In this document: one piece after another, positions 25,913-36,300 of the stretch
Position numbering within the stretch: position 1 is the first letter of the stretch
Layout: each line of letters opens with the position of its first letter
Assembly (NCBI GenBank): GCA_963730995.1
Contig: CAVSUB010000013.1
Coordinates: 1,674,001 to 1,738,000, forward strand
DNA: 64,000 nt
From: CAVSUB01 sp963730995
GTDB taxonomy: Bacteria; Acidobacteriota; Vicinamibacteria; Vicinamibacterales; 2-12-FULL-66-21
Reading direction: 5' to 3'
The notes under the pieces: generated by a model
The model's database searches: none
Told to the model about the DNA's origin: nothing
The model's input: only the letters and a program-made list of their open reading frames with translations
Translations under genes and position numbers: made by a program

Positions 25913-26890
25913 ATGGTGATGACCATGCGAACCATCGTGCCCGCCGAAGGCGCCATCCTGGAACGAATCCTCGAAACGACTTATCCGTCAAGGCACGACG
26001 GGCTGAGCCGCCACGCATTCGCCAGGTGCGACACTGCCCTGAGACGCACTCCGTGGGCGTTGCACCACGAGCAACGGTTTGCGCTCGTGGAAGGCACCAA
26101 TGTGCTCGCGAGCGCACAGCGACAGGACCTCACAGCCACACTCGACGGACGAGACGTGCGGGTCTGCGGCATCTCTGGTGTGTTCGTCGAGCCTGCGCGC
26201 GACGGCGACAGGCATGAAGAGGAGCTCGTCGAACGTCTGTTCGAGGATGCTCGAGCCGATTATGAGATCGCGCTCTTCTGGACCCCGGCGCACCACAGGT
26301 GTCGTGCGCCAAAAGGGTTCGAGCCAATCCCGACGGAGGACGTCGAGCTCCGGGTAGCGGAATCACCCCGACACGGCGCCCCGATGACGCTCGTACGTGG
26401 CGGCGAGGATCGCGACTTGGCGGCAATTGTGGCGATGGGACACGTTCGCGCGAGCCAATTTCGATTTCACCTGAATCGAGACGTCGACCTCGTGAAGTAC
26501 GCGATCACCAAGAAACGGCTGCTGGCCGGTCTCGGGACTCCGGGCGTTCGCCAACTCCAGTTCGTGATCGCCGAGGAAGGAATCTCCGCCGCGGCCTATG
26601 TCGTGATCAGCATTGCGGGAGGCATTTGGACAATTGAGGAATGCGGGGACCGCGATTCGTCTGCCGCGCGTGTGGGCGCGATCCTCCAGGCCTTGATCGC
26701 GCGGGAGCCTGCCGAGCTCCGTCCCGTGATTCGCGGGTGGCTTCCACCAGGTCTCGTGCCTCCGCAGGCGACGATTCTGTCAGCGCAGCCTTCGGGGGAA
26801 GTCGTCATGATGAAGGTTCTCAGCGCGACGATTGAACAACCCCGGCTTTCGGCGGCCGACGTGCTGTACTGGCGGAGCGACATCTTTTGA
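25913..26890 (+). CDS. GNAT-superfamily acetyltransferase-like protein
   Basis: The protein has up to 325 residues; ATG 25913, 25919 and 25925 are all possible. The N-terminal half (SRHAFARCDTALRRTPWALH, VCGISGVFVEPARDGDRHEE) resembles the Eis-like GNAT fold, where the V-x-P-x-x-R-G/D-G-x-G loop binds acetyl-CoA, but the pattern is degenerate. The C-terminal half (FVIAEEGISAAAYVVISIAGG) looks like a second GNAT repeat. Substrate unknown. Probably co-transcribed with the kinase. Confidence 0.65.
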   Translation: MVMTMRTIVPAEGAILERILETTYPSRHDGLSRHAFARCDTALRRTPWALHHEQRFALVEGTNVLASAQRQDLTATLDGRDVRVCGISGVFVEPARDGDRHEEELVERLFEDARADYEIALFWTPAHHRCRAPKGFEPIPTEDVELRVAESPRHGAPMTLVRGGEDRDLAAIVAMGHVRASQFRFHLNRDVDLVKYAITKKRLLAGLGTPGVRQLQFVIAEEGISAAAYVVISIAGGIWTIEECGDRDSSAARVGAILQALIAREPAELRPVIRGWLPPGLVPPQATILSAQPSGEVVMMKVLSATIEQPRLSAADVLYWRSDIF

Positions 26891-26932
26891 GACTCTCGAG
26901 AGTGCGTGCATTTCTCCGATCGAAAGCATGGA

Positions 26933-27223
26933 TCACGCATCGTCGCTCACGACGCATCCCTCCGTGGGCCGGCGGGCCTTGACGTAGGCGGCCGCGGAAC
27001 CGCCGAACAACCACACGCCTTGATCTCCGTCGCGCTGTTCGTAGCCTCGGTTGATTGCGTCATCTTGTCCCTTCATCGTCGAGACGGTGTGCAAAGCCAG
27101 ATCGCCTTCCGCCGATTGAACCGTGGCGATGAGGTAGAAGTCGATCGTCCCGTTGACATGCGAGACGACTACGTCGCCCGCTTGAATCTGTCCATCCATC
27201 GAGTGGCGGTTGCCTCCAGCCAT
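26933..27223 (-). CDS. Small hypothetical protein with beta-rich fold
   Basis: The protein has 96 residues from ATG 27223, behind AGGAGG. The sequence (IQAGDVVVSHVNGTIDFYLI, GDQGVWLFGG) suggests a small beta-barrel. I recognise no family. Operator site 10 lies 54 bp upstream, nearly the same spacing as site 4 before its gene. Confidence 0.68.
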   Translation of the reverse strand: MAGGNRHSMDGQIQAGDVVVSHVNGTIDFYLIATVQSAEGDLALHTVSTMKGQDDAINRGYEQRDGDQGVWLFGGSAAAYVKARRPTEGCVVSDDA

Positions 27224-27276
27224 TGTTCCTCCTGCCGACGGCGATCGTTGCGTCATTCGAATCGTTCAGGGGCGGC

Positions 27277-27292
27277 TGTGCCGTTGTGCACA
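27277..27292. promoter_or_regulatory. Crp-variant operator, site 10 (perfect)
   Basis: TGTGC-CGTTGT-GCACA; both half-sites perfect. Between two divergent small genes. Confidence 0.7.
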
Positions 27293-27454
27293 TCCCCGGA
27301 GTCACCCAAGGCAGTACGCTCAGTGCACGAGATCGCGACCCGGCGCCCCCGGCGCTAATGCTGAGTGCTGACGGGCTCGTGCTCGTTGAAGGAACAACAC
27401 CATGACATCTGCGAGCGGCGACCTGAAACCCTGCTCGTCCGGCTGCGGTCTCTC

Positions 27455-27598
27455 GTGAGCAAACTGGCCACGTTCGTCGACGACGCCGTTCTGTTGCTGC
27501 TGCTGACGATGGCGATTCCGTTCGCGCTCCTGATTGTGGGTGCCCCTTTGGCGCTCATCATCCGGGTCGTTGTCGAAGTCTTCGGTCGGATCTTCTGA
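27455..27598 (+). CDS. Small membrane protein, possible coupled start
   Basis: The GTG at 27455 overlaps, as GTGA, the stop of an 18-codon frame that begins at ATG 27402. The 47-residue product is a hydrophobic hairpin (AVLLLLLTMAIPFALLIVGAPLALIIRVVVEVF, given here in two joined helices). The frame is open back to 27365, so a longer form is possible. No family recognised. Confidence 0.45.
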   Translation: MSKLATFVDDAVLLLLLTMAIPFALLIVGAPLALIIRVVVEVFGRIF

Positions 27599-27689
27599 TC
27601 GACTCACGTGTCAGCGGCTGTGATTTGTAGTCGAACGCCGTTCAGTCGTGCGCGTTGAACTGACAATAGCTGTGTGATCGCGCAGGGCC

Positions 27690-27705
27690 TGTGCAGAATG
27701 GAACA
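27690..27705 (+). promoter_or_regulatory. Crp-variant operator, site 11
   Basis: TGTGC-AGAATG-GAACA followed by GAC. It is 33 bp upstream of the start at 27738. Confidence 0.65.
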
Positions 27706-27737
27706 GACGGGCCGCTTTTTTCGATTCAGGATCCCAG

Positions 27738-28322
27738 GTGATGTCCTTCAAACCACCTTTGCCGTCGACGCAAGCAGGCGAGCACGATGTCCCGGAGCGC
27801 CCGGCATCGGATGCTTCGCTGCCGGAGTTCGACGCGCGGCTCAGGCGACTCCTCGACGATGCCGCGGCGGGAATACGGGCCAGCCGGACCGAGATTGAGA
27901 GAGCGGCGACTTACGTCGAGACCGCACGCCGGCTTCTCGCCGACGGACAACTGCGCGGGCACCCGCATCTGTACTCGCTCCCCCCATACCTGTCGCCGGC
28001 GCCCTCGCGGTGGTTCGTGTCATCGCGGTCTCACCGGCGCGCACGCGCGGCGGTTCCATCCAGACGGCACAGCCCGCGGCGGCCACCAGCTCCGGGATCC
28101 CGGCTGCCGTGCACTCGAACGGGTTGCCCTGGGACGATGAAGTTCGGAGGCGATCCAGTGGCACACATGCAGACGGCGGAGTTAGCCGACGCCGAACGCG
28201 CCTGGGTCTGCAGCGATCGAGCCGGACACGCCCACTTGCCGCATTCGCGATCCGCCGCCCCGCAGCCGATCGCTCTCGTGGCCCGCGCGCGGTGGGAGGA
28301 CGACGGGGGTAGCAGGAGGTAA
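27738..28322 (+). CDS. Hypothetical protein
   Basis: The open frame has 194 codons. The first 90 residues look like a real helical protein (LPEFDARLRRLLDDAAAGIR, IERAATYVETARRLLADGQL). Beyond SLPPYLSPAPSRW the composition turns Arg/Ser/Pro-rich and does not look coded, so the true 3' part may lie in another frame or be lost. Operator site 11 just upstream supports a real gene here. No family recognised. Confidence 0.45.
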   Translation: MMSFKPPLPSTQAGEHDVPERPASDASLPEFDARLRRLLDDAAAGIRASRTEIERAATYVETARRLLADGQLRGHPHLYSLPPYLSPAPSRWFVSSRSHRRARAAVPSRRHSPRRPPAPGSRLPCTRTGCPGTMKFGGDPVAHMQTAELADAERAWVCSDRAGHAHLPHSRSAAPQPIALVARARWEDDGGSRR

Positions 28323-28351
28323 ACCCCCGGTCAGGCGCTGCGGCTCTGTCT

Positions 28352-28367
28352 GTACCTTTCTGCACAC
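28352..28367 (-). promoter_or_regulatory. Crp-variant operator, site 12 (before crp copy 2)
   Basis: On the minus strand TGTGC-AGAAAG-GTACA followed by GAC. It abuts the ribosome-binding site of the crp gene at 28382, a position expected for autorepression. Confidence 0.65.
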
Positions 28368-28381
28368 AGGAAGGTACTGGT

Positions 28382-29080
28382 GTGTGTCATGCTTGCAAAG
28401 TGGCAGCCAAGCAAGCCGCCGTGTCTCTCAGGCGGCTTCCGTTCGACGCACAGGCCTTTCTCGATTCCGCGGGGGTCTCACGCACAATCGTGCGATACCT
28501 GCCCGGCGACGTCATCTTCCGGCAGGGCGACGCGTGCACTCACGTGATGTACATCCAGTCCGGCAACGTCAAGCTGTCTGTGCTGTCGAAAGCCGGCCGG
28601 GAGGCAGTCGTGGCGATGCTGGGGCCTGGAGATTTCTTTGGCGAGGGCTGCCTGGCCGGGCAGCGCGTCCGTATGGGCAGCGCGACCGCCACTGCGGCAA
28701 GCGCGATCCTGCAGGTGCGCAGAGAGCGGATGGCCCGTCTGCTCCACAAGCAGCACGCCATGTCGGACCGCTTCATCTCGCACATGCTGGCACGCAACAT
28801 CCGAATCGAAGAGGATCTGATCGACCAGCTCTTCAACTCGAGCGAGAAACGATTGGCGCGAACGCTGTTGCTGCTCGCGAGGTACGGGAAGCACGAGACG
28901 CCTTCGCGGCCCGTCCCGAAGATCTCGCAGGAAACGCTCGCCGAGATGATTGGGACCACGCGCTCGCGAGTGAACTTCTTCCTGAACAAGTTCAAGAAGC
29001 TCGGCTTCATCGAATACAGCGGCGACCTTCCGCTCACGATCAATCACTCGTTACTGTCAGTCGTCCTGCACGACGACTGA
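28382..29080 (+). CDS. Crp/Fnr-family transcription regulator (copy 2)
   Basis: The protein has 232 residues. GTG 28382 is chosen for AGGAAGG seven bases upstream. It has the same layout as copy 1: beta-roll (VKLSVLSKAGREAVVAMLG), dimer helix, and recognition helix GTTRSRVNFFLNKFKKLGFI, which differs from copy 1 at one position. The two should bind the same DNA. Unlike copy 1 it begins MCHAC and has another Cys in GDACTHVMY, so a thiol or metal-based redox input is possible. Operator site 12 overlaps its leader. Confidence 0.92.
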   Translation: MCHACKVAAKQAAVSLRRLPFDAQAFLDSAGVSRTIVRYLPGDVIFRQGDACTHVMYIQSGNVKLSVLSKAGREAVVAMLGPGDFFGEGCLAGQRVRMGSATATAASAILQVRRERMARLLHKQHAMSDRFISHMLARNIRIEEDLIDQLFNSSEKRLARTLLLLARYGKHETPSRPVPKISQETLAEMIGTTRSRVNFFLNKFKKLGFIEYSGDLPLTINHSLLSVVLHDD

Positions 29081-29124
29081 GCGGCTACGCGTCGCCCCAC
29101 AACCAACAGACGTGAGCTCGGGCA

Positions 29125-29367
29125 CTACAGAGCGCCGTCGTCCAACCCAAAAGTGCGAACGTATTCGACAGTTCCGTCGCGCGCATACACCCGCACCTCA
29201 GCGGGCCGGTGGCCGCGGGCGCGGACCCTCGCCGCCGCGACGGCCACTTCCTTGGAGTGGTATTCCTCGCTGAACGCCTTCGCGTTCCGTCCGCTGGTTA
29301 CCCATTTGGTGCCGGCGCTGTTGGGTGTGACCGAGAAAATCGTTGGATTGCTGACCATCTGCGCCAT
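29125..29367 (-). CDS. DUF2188-like small protein
   Basis: The protein has 80 residues. The segment KWVTSGRNAKAFSEEYHSK then RPAEVRVYARDGTVEYVRTF matches the short DUF2188 fold, in which a W-x-V-x-x-x-x-A-x-R/A-x-S strand is paired with an I-x-x-x-D-G-x-I-x-x-x-x-T/F strand. Function unknown. Operator site 13 lies 27 bp upstream. Confidence 0.78.
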   Translation of the reverse strand: MAQMVSNPTIFSVTPNSAGTKWVTSGRNAKAFSEEYHSKEVAVAAARVRARGHRPAEVRVYARDGTVEYVRTFGLDDGAL

Positions 29368-29393
29368 TGAATCACTCGCACGCGTCCTCTGGA

Positions 29394-29409
29394 TGTCCCA
29401 AAAAGCACA
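29394..29409 (-). promoter_or_regulatory. Crp-variant operator, site 13
   Basis: On the minus strand TGTGC-TTTTTG-GGACA, one mismatch. It is 27 bp upstream of the DUF2188-like gene. Confidence 0.55.
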
Positions 29410-29474
29410 GCGACGCTATCAGCGGCGGGCCGGCGGCACCCACGCCGGCTGAACGGGACGGACAAGGGATCGGG

Positions 29475-29490
29475 CGTTCAATATTGCACA
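29475..29490 (-). promoter_or_regulatory. Crp-variant operator, site 14 (weak)
   Basis: On the minus strand TGTGC-AATATT-GAACG: one perfect half, two mismatches in the other. It is 34 bp upstream of the membrane protein gene at 29524. Confidence 0.38.
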
Positions 29491-29523
29491 TAGCCGACGC
29501 ACGCGTTGACGTACGCTGAGGGC

Positions 29524-29727
29524 ATGCAACTGAAGCACAAGAAACTCATCGCCATTACCATCTGGCTGGTAACGATAGCTATTCTCGGCATGTCGGCCAA
29601 CGTGACCTCCCCATCGAGCCGGATGATTGTTGTTGCTCTGGGGCTGTTTCCCGCGTTCCTCATTCTGCGGTTCTGGAACGGCCCCGCGAAGACTCTGTCG
29701 GAGCGCATCCAGGAAGGACGTCAATGA
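29524..29727 (+). CDS. Small membrane protein
   Basis: The protein has 67 residues from ATG 29524 behind CTGAGGG. Two helices are seen (LIAITIWLVTIAILGMSANV and MIVVALGLFPAFLILRFW), with a short basic N-terminus and a charged tail. No family recognised. Confidence 0.65.
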   Translation: MQLKHKKLIAITIWLVTIAILGMSANVTSPSSRMIVVALGLFPAFLILRFWNGPAKTLSERIQEGRQ

Positions 29728-29830
29728 CACGTGGTTCCGGTGCGGACCGGAGTCGAGGGGATATGAGGTCTGAACGACCGTACGGCCGGTCCGACTGCGG
29801 CGCGACAAATTCTTGGAAGTGGAGTCACAA

Positions 29831-29992
29831 GTGAACCTAGCCTGGCTCGCCATCGGATGCACGACGCTCGTCGCCCTCGTAGCTTTCGTGACCTGGGTCC
29901 GGGCCCGCGGAATGCCCGCCGAACAGGGGCAGGTCAGCGAGCAATGGCTGTCGGAGCAGCGTCTGGCACAGACACAGGACGCAAATCGGTGA
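29831..29992 (+). CDS. Small single-helix membrane protein
   Basis: The frame encodes 53 residues from GTG 29831, with GGAG seven bases upstream. One N-terminal membrane helix (AWLAIGCTTLVALVAFVTWV) is followed by a polar Gln-rich tail (SEQWLSEQRLAQTQDANR). It is downstream of another small membrane gene on the same strand. No family recognised. Confidence 0.5.
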   Translation: MNLAWLAIGCTTLVALVAFVTWVRARGMPAEQGQVSEQWLSEQRLAQTQDANR

Positions 29993-30318
29993 GGCTTGCT
30001 GGTTCCTGCAGCATCGGGCTCGCCGAAGGCTGGACTGGAAGCGGCGGCTGGTTCGCGTTCCTCCCCCTTATCTGAGCCCTGCGGCTACCCCGGGCTCACA
30101 GGCCCTCACCAACGGACGCGTCTCGAGGGCAGCATGCTCAGTGAAGATCGATCTCCGGCCGCACGGTTTTGCTCGAACGTCTGCACGACACGAGCGGAGA
30201 AGATCTCGGCGTCCCAGGTGATCCCGTCGCCGGCGTGCGATGCCTCGCGGAGGCCTGGCGGCTGGCGGGTAGAGGTCGCGCACGCAGCGGTGCGTGCGGT
30301 CGGCCTGTGCCGATCGTG
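29993..30318. other. Upstream region of the glucan synthase gene
   Basis: About 326 bases. The large gene's frame is open back to 30169, so part of this could be coding; no ribosome-binding site or typical N-terminus is seen there. No operator or repeat recognised. Confidence 0.4.
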
Positions 30319-33300
30319 ATGTCGGCGCTCACGTGGGCGCGGCGTCGCGCGGCCCACGTCGAAAAGCCACTCCGGGACGAGCTTCTCAGCACCGAGTCCC
30401 TCGAAGGGCGGGCTCTGGCGCTGGCTGCCAGCCTGACCCTCGATCCCAACCCGCGCCGCCACCCGCGCGATACGTTTCCCCGCTTCGAGGACAACGTCCG
30501 CGTGCTGCGGGTTGCCTATCGCACACTCGCCGAGGACGTCCGTGCCGGTCAGTTCGTCGTCGCCGCCGCCGACTGGCTGCTCGACAACTTCCACCTCGTC
30601 GCTGCCGAGATTTCCGATATCCGCCGCAACCTGCCCCGAACGTATTCCAGGACGCTTCCAACTCTCGCCTCCCGTGAATACGCCGGAGATGCGCGCGTGT
30701 ATGCGATGGCCGTGGAGCTGGTTCGGCACAGCGACAGCCGGCTCGATCGTCCGATGCTGCTCCAATTCCTGAACAGCTTTCAGCGTGTCGCGCCTCTCAC
30801 GATCGGCGAGCTCTGGGCATGGCCGAGCATGCTCAAACTCGCCCTCATCGAGAACCTGCGCCGGCTGGCGGACGAGATCCTGGAAGCGCGCGCAGCGCGG
30901 CGCAAAGCGGACGAGTACGTGGCGCGGGTGGACCAGGACCGGAGCCTCGCGTTCCCGCCGGCCGAGGACACGGCCTTCGTCGTTCAACTCCTGCACCGCG
31001 TTCGAGAGTACGGCCTTGGGCTGTCCTCCATCCGTGTCGCCGTAGACGACGACCTCGCCTTGCGCCACACGACAGCCGAGGAAACCATCCGAGGAGAGCA
31101 TCAGCGGCAAGGCGTCGCACAGGTGTCGGTCGCGAACGCCGTGACGAGTCTGCGGCTTTGCGCCACGCTGGACTGGCCGGACTACGTCGAGGCTGTCAGC
31201 CTCGTCGAGCAGGTGCTGCAGCGCGATCCCGCCGGTGCGTACGGGCGGATGGATTTCCTCAGCCGCGATCAGCAGCGACGCGCGATCGAAGAGCTTTCCG
31301 TGCCGACCGGGGAAGCGCAGGTCCGCGTGGCGCTGAAAGCGGTCGAGAGCGCCCGTCAGGCAGCGGCGCACGGAGCCCCGACCGATCCTGCGGCGCACGT
31401 CGGATATCACCTCATCGATCGCGGGCGCGACGATCTCGAGTCCGACCTCGCCTATCAGCCAAACCTCCTGACCAGGGCCCGGCGGCTGCTCCTTCGACAC
31501 GCCTCAGGGGTGTATCTCGGATCGATCGCCGCGCTGACTGCGCTGTTGACCGCAGGGGCCGTCACCTATGCCAGCCGCGCCGGAGCGGCCCCTGGCCTCC
31601 AGATCGTCGTGGCGTTGCTGGTGATCATTCCGGCAAGCGAGCTCGCGCTCGGCTGGATACAGCGCGCGGTAATCGCCCTTCTCGGTCCGAAGCGGCTCCC
31701 ACGCCTCGATCTTTCCGGCGGCGTTCCCGACACGGCACGGACGATGGTGGTGGTCCCGACCATGCTGACCAGCCTTGCGGGAGTGGACACGCTGATCGAG
31801 CACATGGAGGTCCTCGCGCTGGGTAACCTCGACCCCCGTATCCACTTCGGAATTCTGAGCGATTTCGCGGACGAGAAAGACGCCGACGCTCCGGATGACG
31901 CGACGCTGCTCGACCGCGCACGTGCTGGTGTCGACGAGCTCAACGCCAGGACCGGCGGCGAGCACGAGAACCGCTTCTTTCTGTTCCATCGCGATCGGCA
32001 GTGGAACGTCCAGGAACGGGCGTGGATCGGCTGGGAGCGGAAGCGGGGCAAGATCGAAGAATTCAACCGCCTGCTGCGCGGTGCGACGGATACGAGCTTC
32101 TCCACGCAGGTCGGCGACCTCGACATGCTGCCGCTCGTCCGCTATTGCATCACCCTCGATTCGGACACGCGTCTTCCGCGCGATGCTGCGAAGCGGCTGA
32201 TTGGCATCATCGCGCATCCGCTGAACCAGCCCAGGTTCGACCGCCGCCTGCAACGAATCACGGCGGGATACGGGATCCTGCAGCCGCGAGTCAGCGTGAC
32301 CATGGCGAGCGCGGCCGGATCGCTTTTCGCCCGGACGTACGCTGGCCATACCGGGGTCGATCCGTACACGACCGCCGTTTCGGACGTCTATCAGGACCTC
32401 TTCCACGAGGGCATCTTCACGGGCAAGGGACTCTACGACGTCGATGCCTTTGCAGCGGCTCTGGAAGATCGCGTGCCCGAGAACGCGCTGCTGTCGCACG
32501 ATCTCTTCGAGGGCCTGTACGCGCGGACCGCACTGGTCAGCGACATCGAGGTCGTGGACGACTACCCCTCGAGCGTTCTGGCCCACGCGCGGCGACAACA
32601 CCGGTGGGTCCGTGGCGACTGGCAGATCCTGTGGTGGCTGTTTCCATTCGTCCCCTCCCGGGCCGGACTTCAGCGCAACCTGCTGCCGATGATCGCCCGC
32701 TGGAAGATTCTCGACAATCTTCGGCGTAGCGTGGTCCCGCCGGCGACGCTGCTGCTGTTCCTGGCGGGTTGGGTGCTCCTGCCAGGCCTCCCTATTGTCT
32801 GGACCCTGATGGCGTTGGCAGCGCTGGTCCTGCCGCCGGTGTTCCGGCTGCAGGTCGTCATGAGCGGACCGCGGCGCGGCCAGCCGTGGCGCAGTTTCCT
32901 CCGCTCGAGGATGGAGGATTTCCGAACCGATGCGGCACGCGCGGGTCTGCAACTCACCTTCATGGCGAGCGAAGCCTGGGAACGGACGCATGCGATCGGC
33001 ATCACGCTCGTCCGGTTGGGAGTCACCCGTCGTCGCCTCCTCGAATGGGAGACGACGGCGGCGAGCGCCGCGCGCGGCGGCCCTGTGACGGTATCCGCAT
33101 TTCTCTCCGGGATGCGGGCCAGCCCTCTGCTTGCGCTCGCGACGCTTCTGCTCGTCGTCGTCGTCCGGCCGGGCGCATTACCCGCGGCCAGCCCCCTGCT
33201 CGCGCTCTGGGCAGCGGCGCCGTTCCTCGCCTTCGCGCTCAGTCGCCCGATTGCGAAGCGCCGGACGGCGCTGCCTCCGGCCGACCGCCAATACCTGCAC

Positions 33301-36300
33301 GCGATCGCCAGGAAGACCTGGGCGTACTTCGACACGTTCGTGAACGCGGATAGTCATTTTCTCCCACCGGACAACGTTCAAATCCGCCCTGAGCAGACCG
33401 TCGCGCACCGTACGTCGCCGACCAACATCGGTCTGGGTCTCCTGTCCACGCTCGCCGCGTACGACCTTGGTTACATCGACGTCGACGAATTGCAGCACAA
33501 GGTCGATCGGACGCTCACCACGGTCGAGAGTCTGAAACGGCACCAGGGACACCTCCTCAATTGGTACGACACGCGAACGCTCGCGCCCTTGTCGCCGGCG
33601 TACGTGTCGACGGTGGACAGCGGCAACTTTGCGGGCGCTCTGCTGACGTTGTCGGTTGGATTGCGGGAGGTGGCGCCGGCACTGGCGGCGCGGACCGCGG
33701 CACTGCTCGACGCGATCGATTTCAGGTTCCTGTTCGATTCGAAGCGGCAGTTGTTCTCGATCGGCTACACCCTGCCAGATGCGGACAACCCCGGCCGGTT
33801 GGATGCGTCCTACTACGATCTGCTCGCATCCGAAGCGCGCCTGGCCAGCTTCATCGCCATTGCCAAGGGAGACGTGCCGGAGCTGCACTGGTTCCACCTC
33901 GGACGGCCGGTCACGAGCGTCCGTGGAGCACCGGTGCTGCTCTCGTGGAGCGGCACGTTGTTCGAGTACCTGATGCCGCTGCTCGTGATGCGGACGTACC
34001 CGAACACGTTGCTCGACGAGTCCTGTCGTCTGGTCGTCCGGCGACAGATGGATTACGCAGCCGAATGCCGCGTGCCCTGGGGCATTTCAGAGTCCGCCTA
34101 CGACCTCGTCGACCGGCACGGCACGTATCGGTACAAGGCGTTCGGTATTCCGGGGCTCGGTTTGAAGCGCGGGCTGGGCGACGAGCTGGTGATCGCGCCG
34201 TATGCCACTGCGCTCGCCGTCATGATCGAGCCCGCCGCAGCCGCCGTCAACCTGCGCCGGCTCGCGGCCGCGGGTCTGGAAGGCGAGTATGGGTTTCTCG
34301 ACGCACTCGACTATACCCAGCGAGGGACCGAGCCAGCGTCGGCCGGCGATCCGGCGACCGGGACGGTCGTTGCCACGTACATGGCACACCACGAAGGCAT
34401 GACTCTGGTCGCGCTGGCCAACGCCCTTCTCGACGACCGCATGGTCGAACGGTTTCACGCGGAGCCGCGGGTCCAGGCGACGGAGCTCCTGCTCCAGGAA
34501 CGCGTGCCGCGCGATACCACGACGATCGAACCGCGCCCCCTGGACGAAATGCGACCGGCCGCGCCTGTCGCAACGATCCCGGTCAGACGCTACCGCTCGC
34601 CTCACACGACGTTTCCGCATACGCAGTTCCTCTCCAACGGCAACTACGTGACGTCTCTCACGAATGCCGGCGGCGGGTGCAGTCTCTGGCGTGGAAACCC
34701 GGTGACGCGGTGGCGGCGTGACGCAACGCGGGACGCGGACGGCCAATTCATCTATCTCCGTGACGTCAGAAGCGGGGAGGTCTGGTCAGCGGGCTATCAG
34801 CCGTCTCGACGCGAACCCGACGACTATCAGGTGACGTTTTCACCAAATCGCGTCACGTTCCAGCGCCGCGACGAGGACCTGTCGACACGCATGGACGTGG
34901 CCGTCTCGACCGAAGACGACGTCGAGGTGCGCCGGCTGACGGTCTTTAATCACGGAACTCGTATCCGCGAGCTCGACGTGACCAGCTATGCCGAGATCGT
35001 TCTCACGTCGGCAGCGGCCGATTTGGCGCATCCGGCCTTCGGGAAGCTCTTCGTCGAGACCGAGTATCTCCGCGAGAGCGCCGCCCTCTTGTGTCACCGG
35101 CGCCCGAGAGAGGCGACGGATGCCGGCGGATGGGCCTTCCATCTGCTGACCCTCGAGGGCCGGCCCCAGGGACCCGTCGAGTGGGAAACCGACCGGGCCC
35201 GCTTCCTCGGCCGAGGACGCAGCCCCGCAGATCCGATCGCCCTCGACGGACGAGCGCTCTCCGGGACGACAGGCGTCGTGCTGGATCCGATTGTCAGCCT
35301 TCGCCAGCGGATTCGAGTTTCTCCAGGCGCGACAGTACGCCTCTCTTTCGCGACGGGGATGGCCGCGGACCGCGAGACCGTAGAAGCACTGGCACGGAAG
35401 TACCGCAATCCAGGATCGGTCGCGCGCACCTTCGCCCTGGCTGTCACGCACTTTCAGAGCGCGCTCGGCCACCTGGGCATCGGCGCCGATGAGGCCGTGC
35501 TGTTCGAGCGTCTGGCCTCCCGCGTCCTCGGGACCGATCGGACGCTTGGCGCCAGCGCCGCTACGATCGCCGCAAACGAGCTCGGCCAGTCAGGACTGTG
35601 GCCCCACGCTATCTCCGGCGACCTCCCGATCCTCCTCGTCCGGGTTGTCGGTGATGACGATGCGCCGCTGGTGAGGCAAGTCCTGCAGGCGCAGGAATAC
35701 TGGCGCCTGAAGGGTCTGAGTGCCGATGTCGTCATCCTCAACGAGCACCCGGCAAGTTACCTGGACGAGATGCAGGCGCAGCTGACGGACATCCTGAACG
35801 ACGGTCCCTGGAGCACCTGGCTTCATCGTCCCGGCGGCGCGTACCTCCTCCGAGGAGACCGAATGGGGCGCGCCGAGCGGGTGCTCGTGGAAGCGGTCGC
35901 GCGCGCGACCCTCCACGGGGACCGCGGGGATCTGAGAACGCAACTCGCACGGCCCGAAAGTATTCAGGCGCCCGCGCCGCCTTTGATTGTGACTGCGCCG
36001 CCGAATCGGCACGCGAATGGGGCTCCTGCGCCGATGCCTCCGATGACCCTCACCGACGGGCGAAGCGGCTTCACGAACGACGGCCGAAGCTACGCTGTTG
36101 CGCTCGGTGCCGGGGAGGAGACGCCGCTGCCCTGGGCGAACGTGATCGCGAATCGGCACTTCGGAACGATCGTCACGGCATCAGGCTCCGCGTTTACCTG
36201 GTCGGGCAACAGCCGCGAGAACCGCTTGACCGCCTTCGCGAACGACCCCGTGGCCGACCCCACGGGTGAGGCCCTGTTCATTCGAGACGAGGAATCGGGC

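Noticed and set aside
27086..27101. TGTGCAAAGCC near 27087 as another operator
   Set aside because: No right half-site follows and it lies inside a coding region.
31504..32991. A long minus-strand open frame over the glucan synthase gene
   Set aside because: It is the antisense of a well-conserved glycosyltransferase domain; its product is Arg/Gln-rich with no fold.
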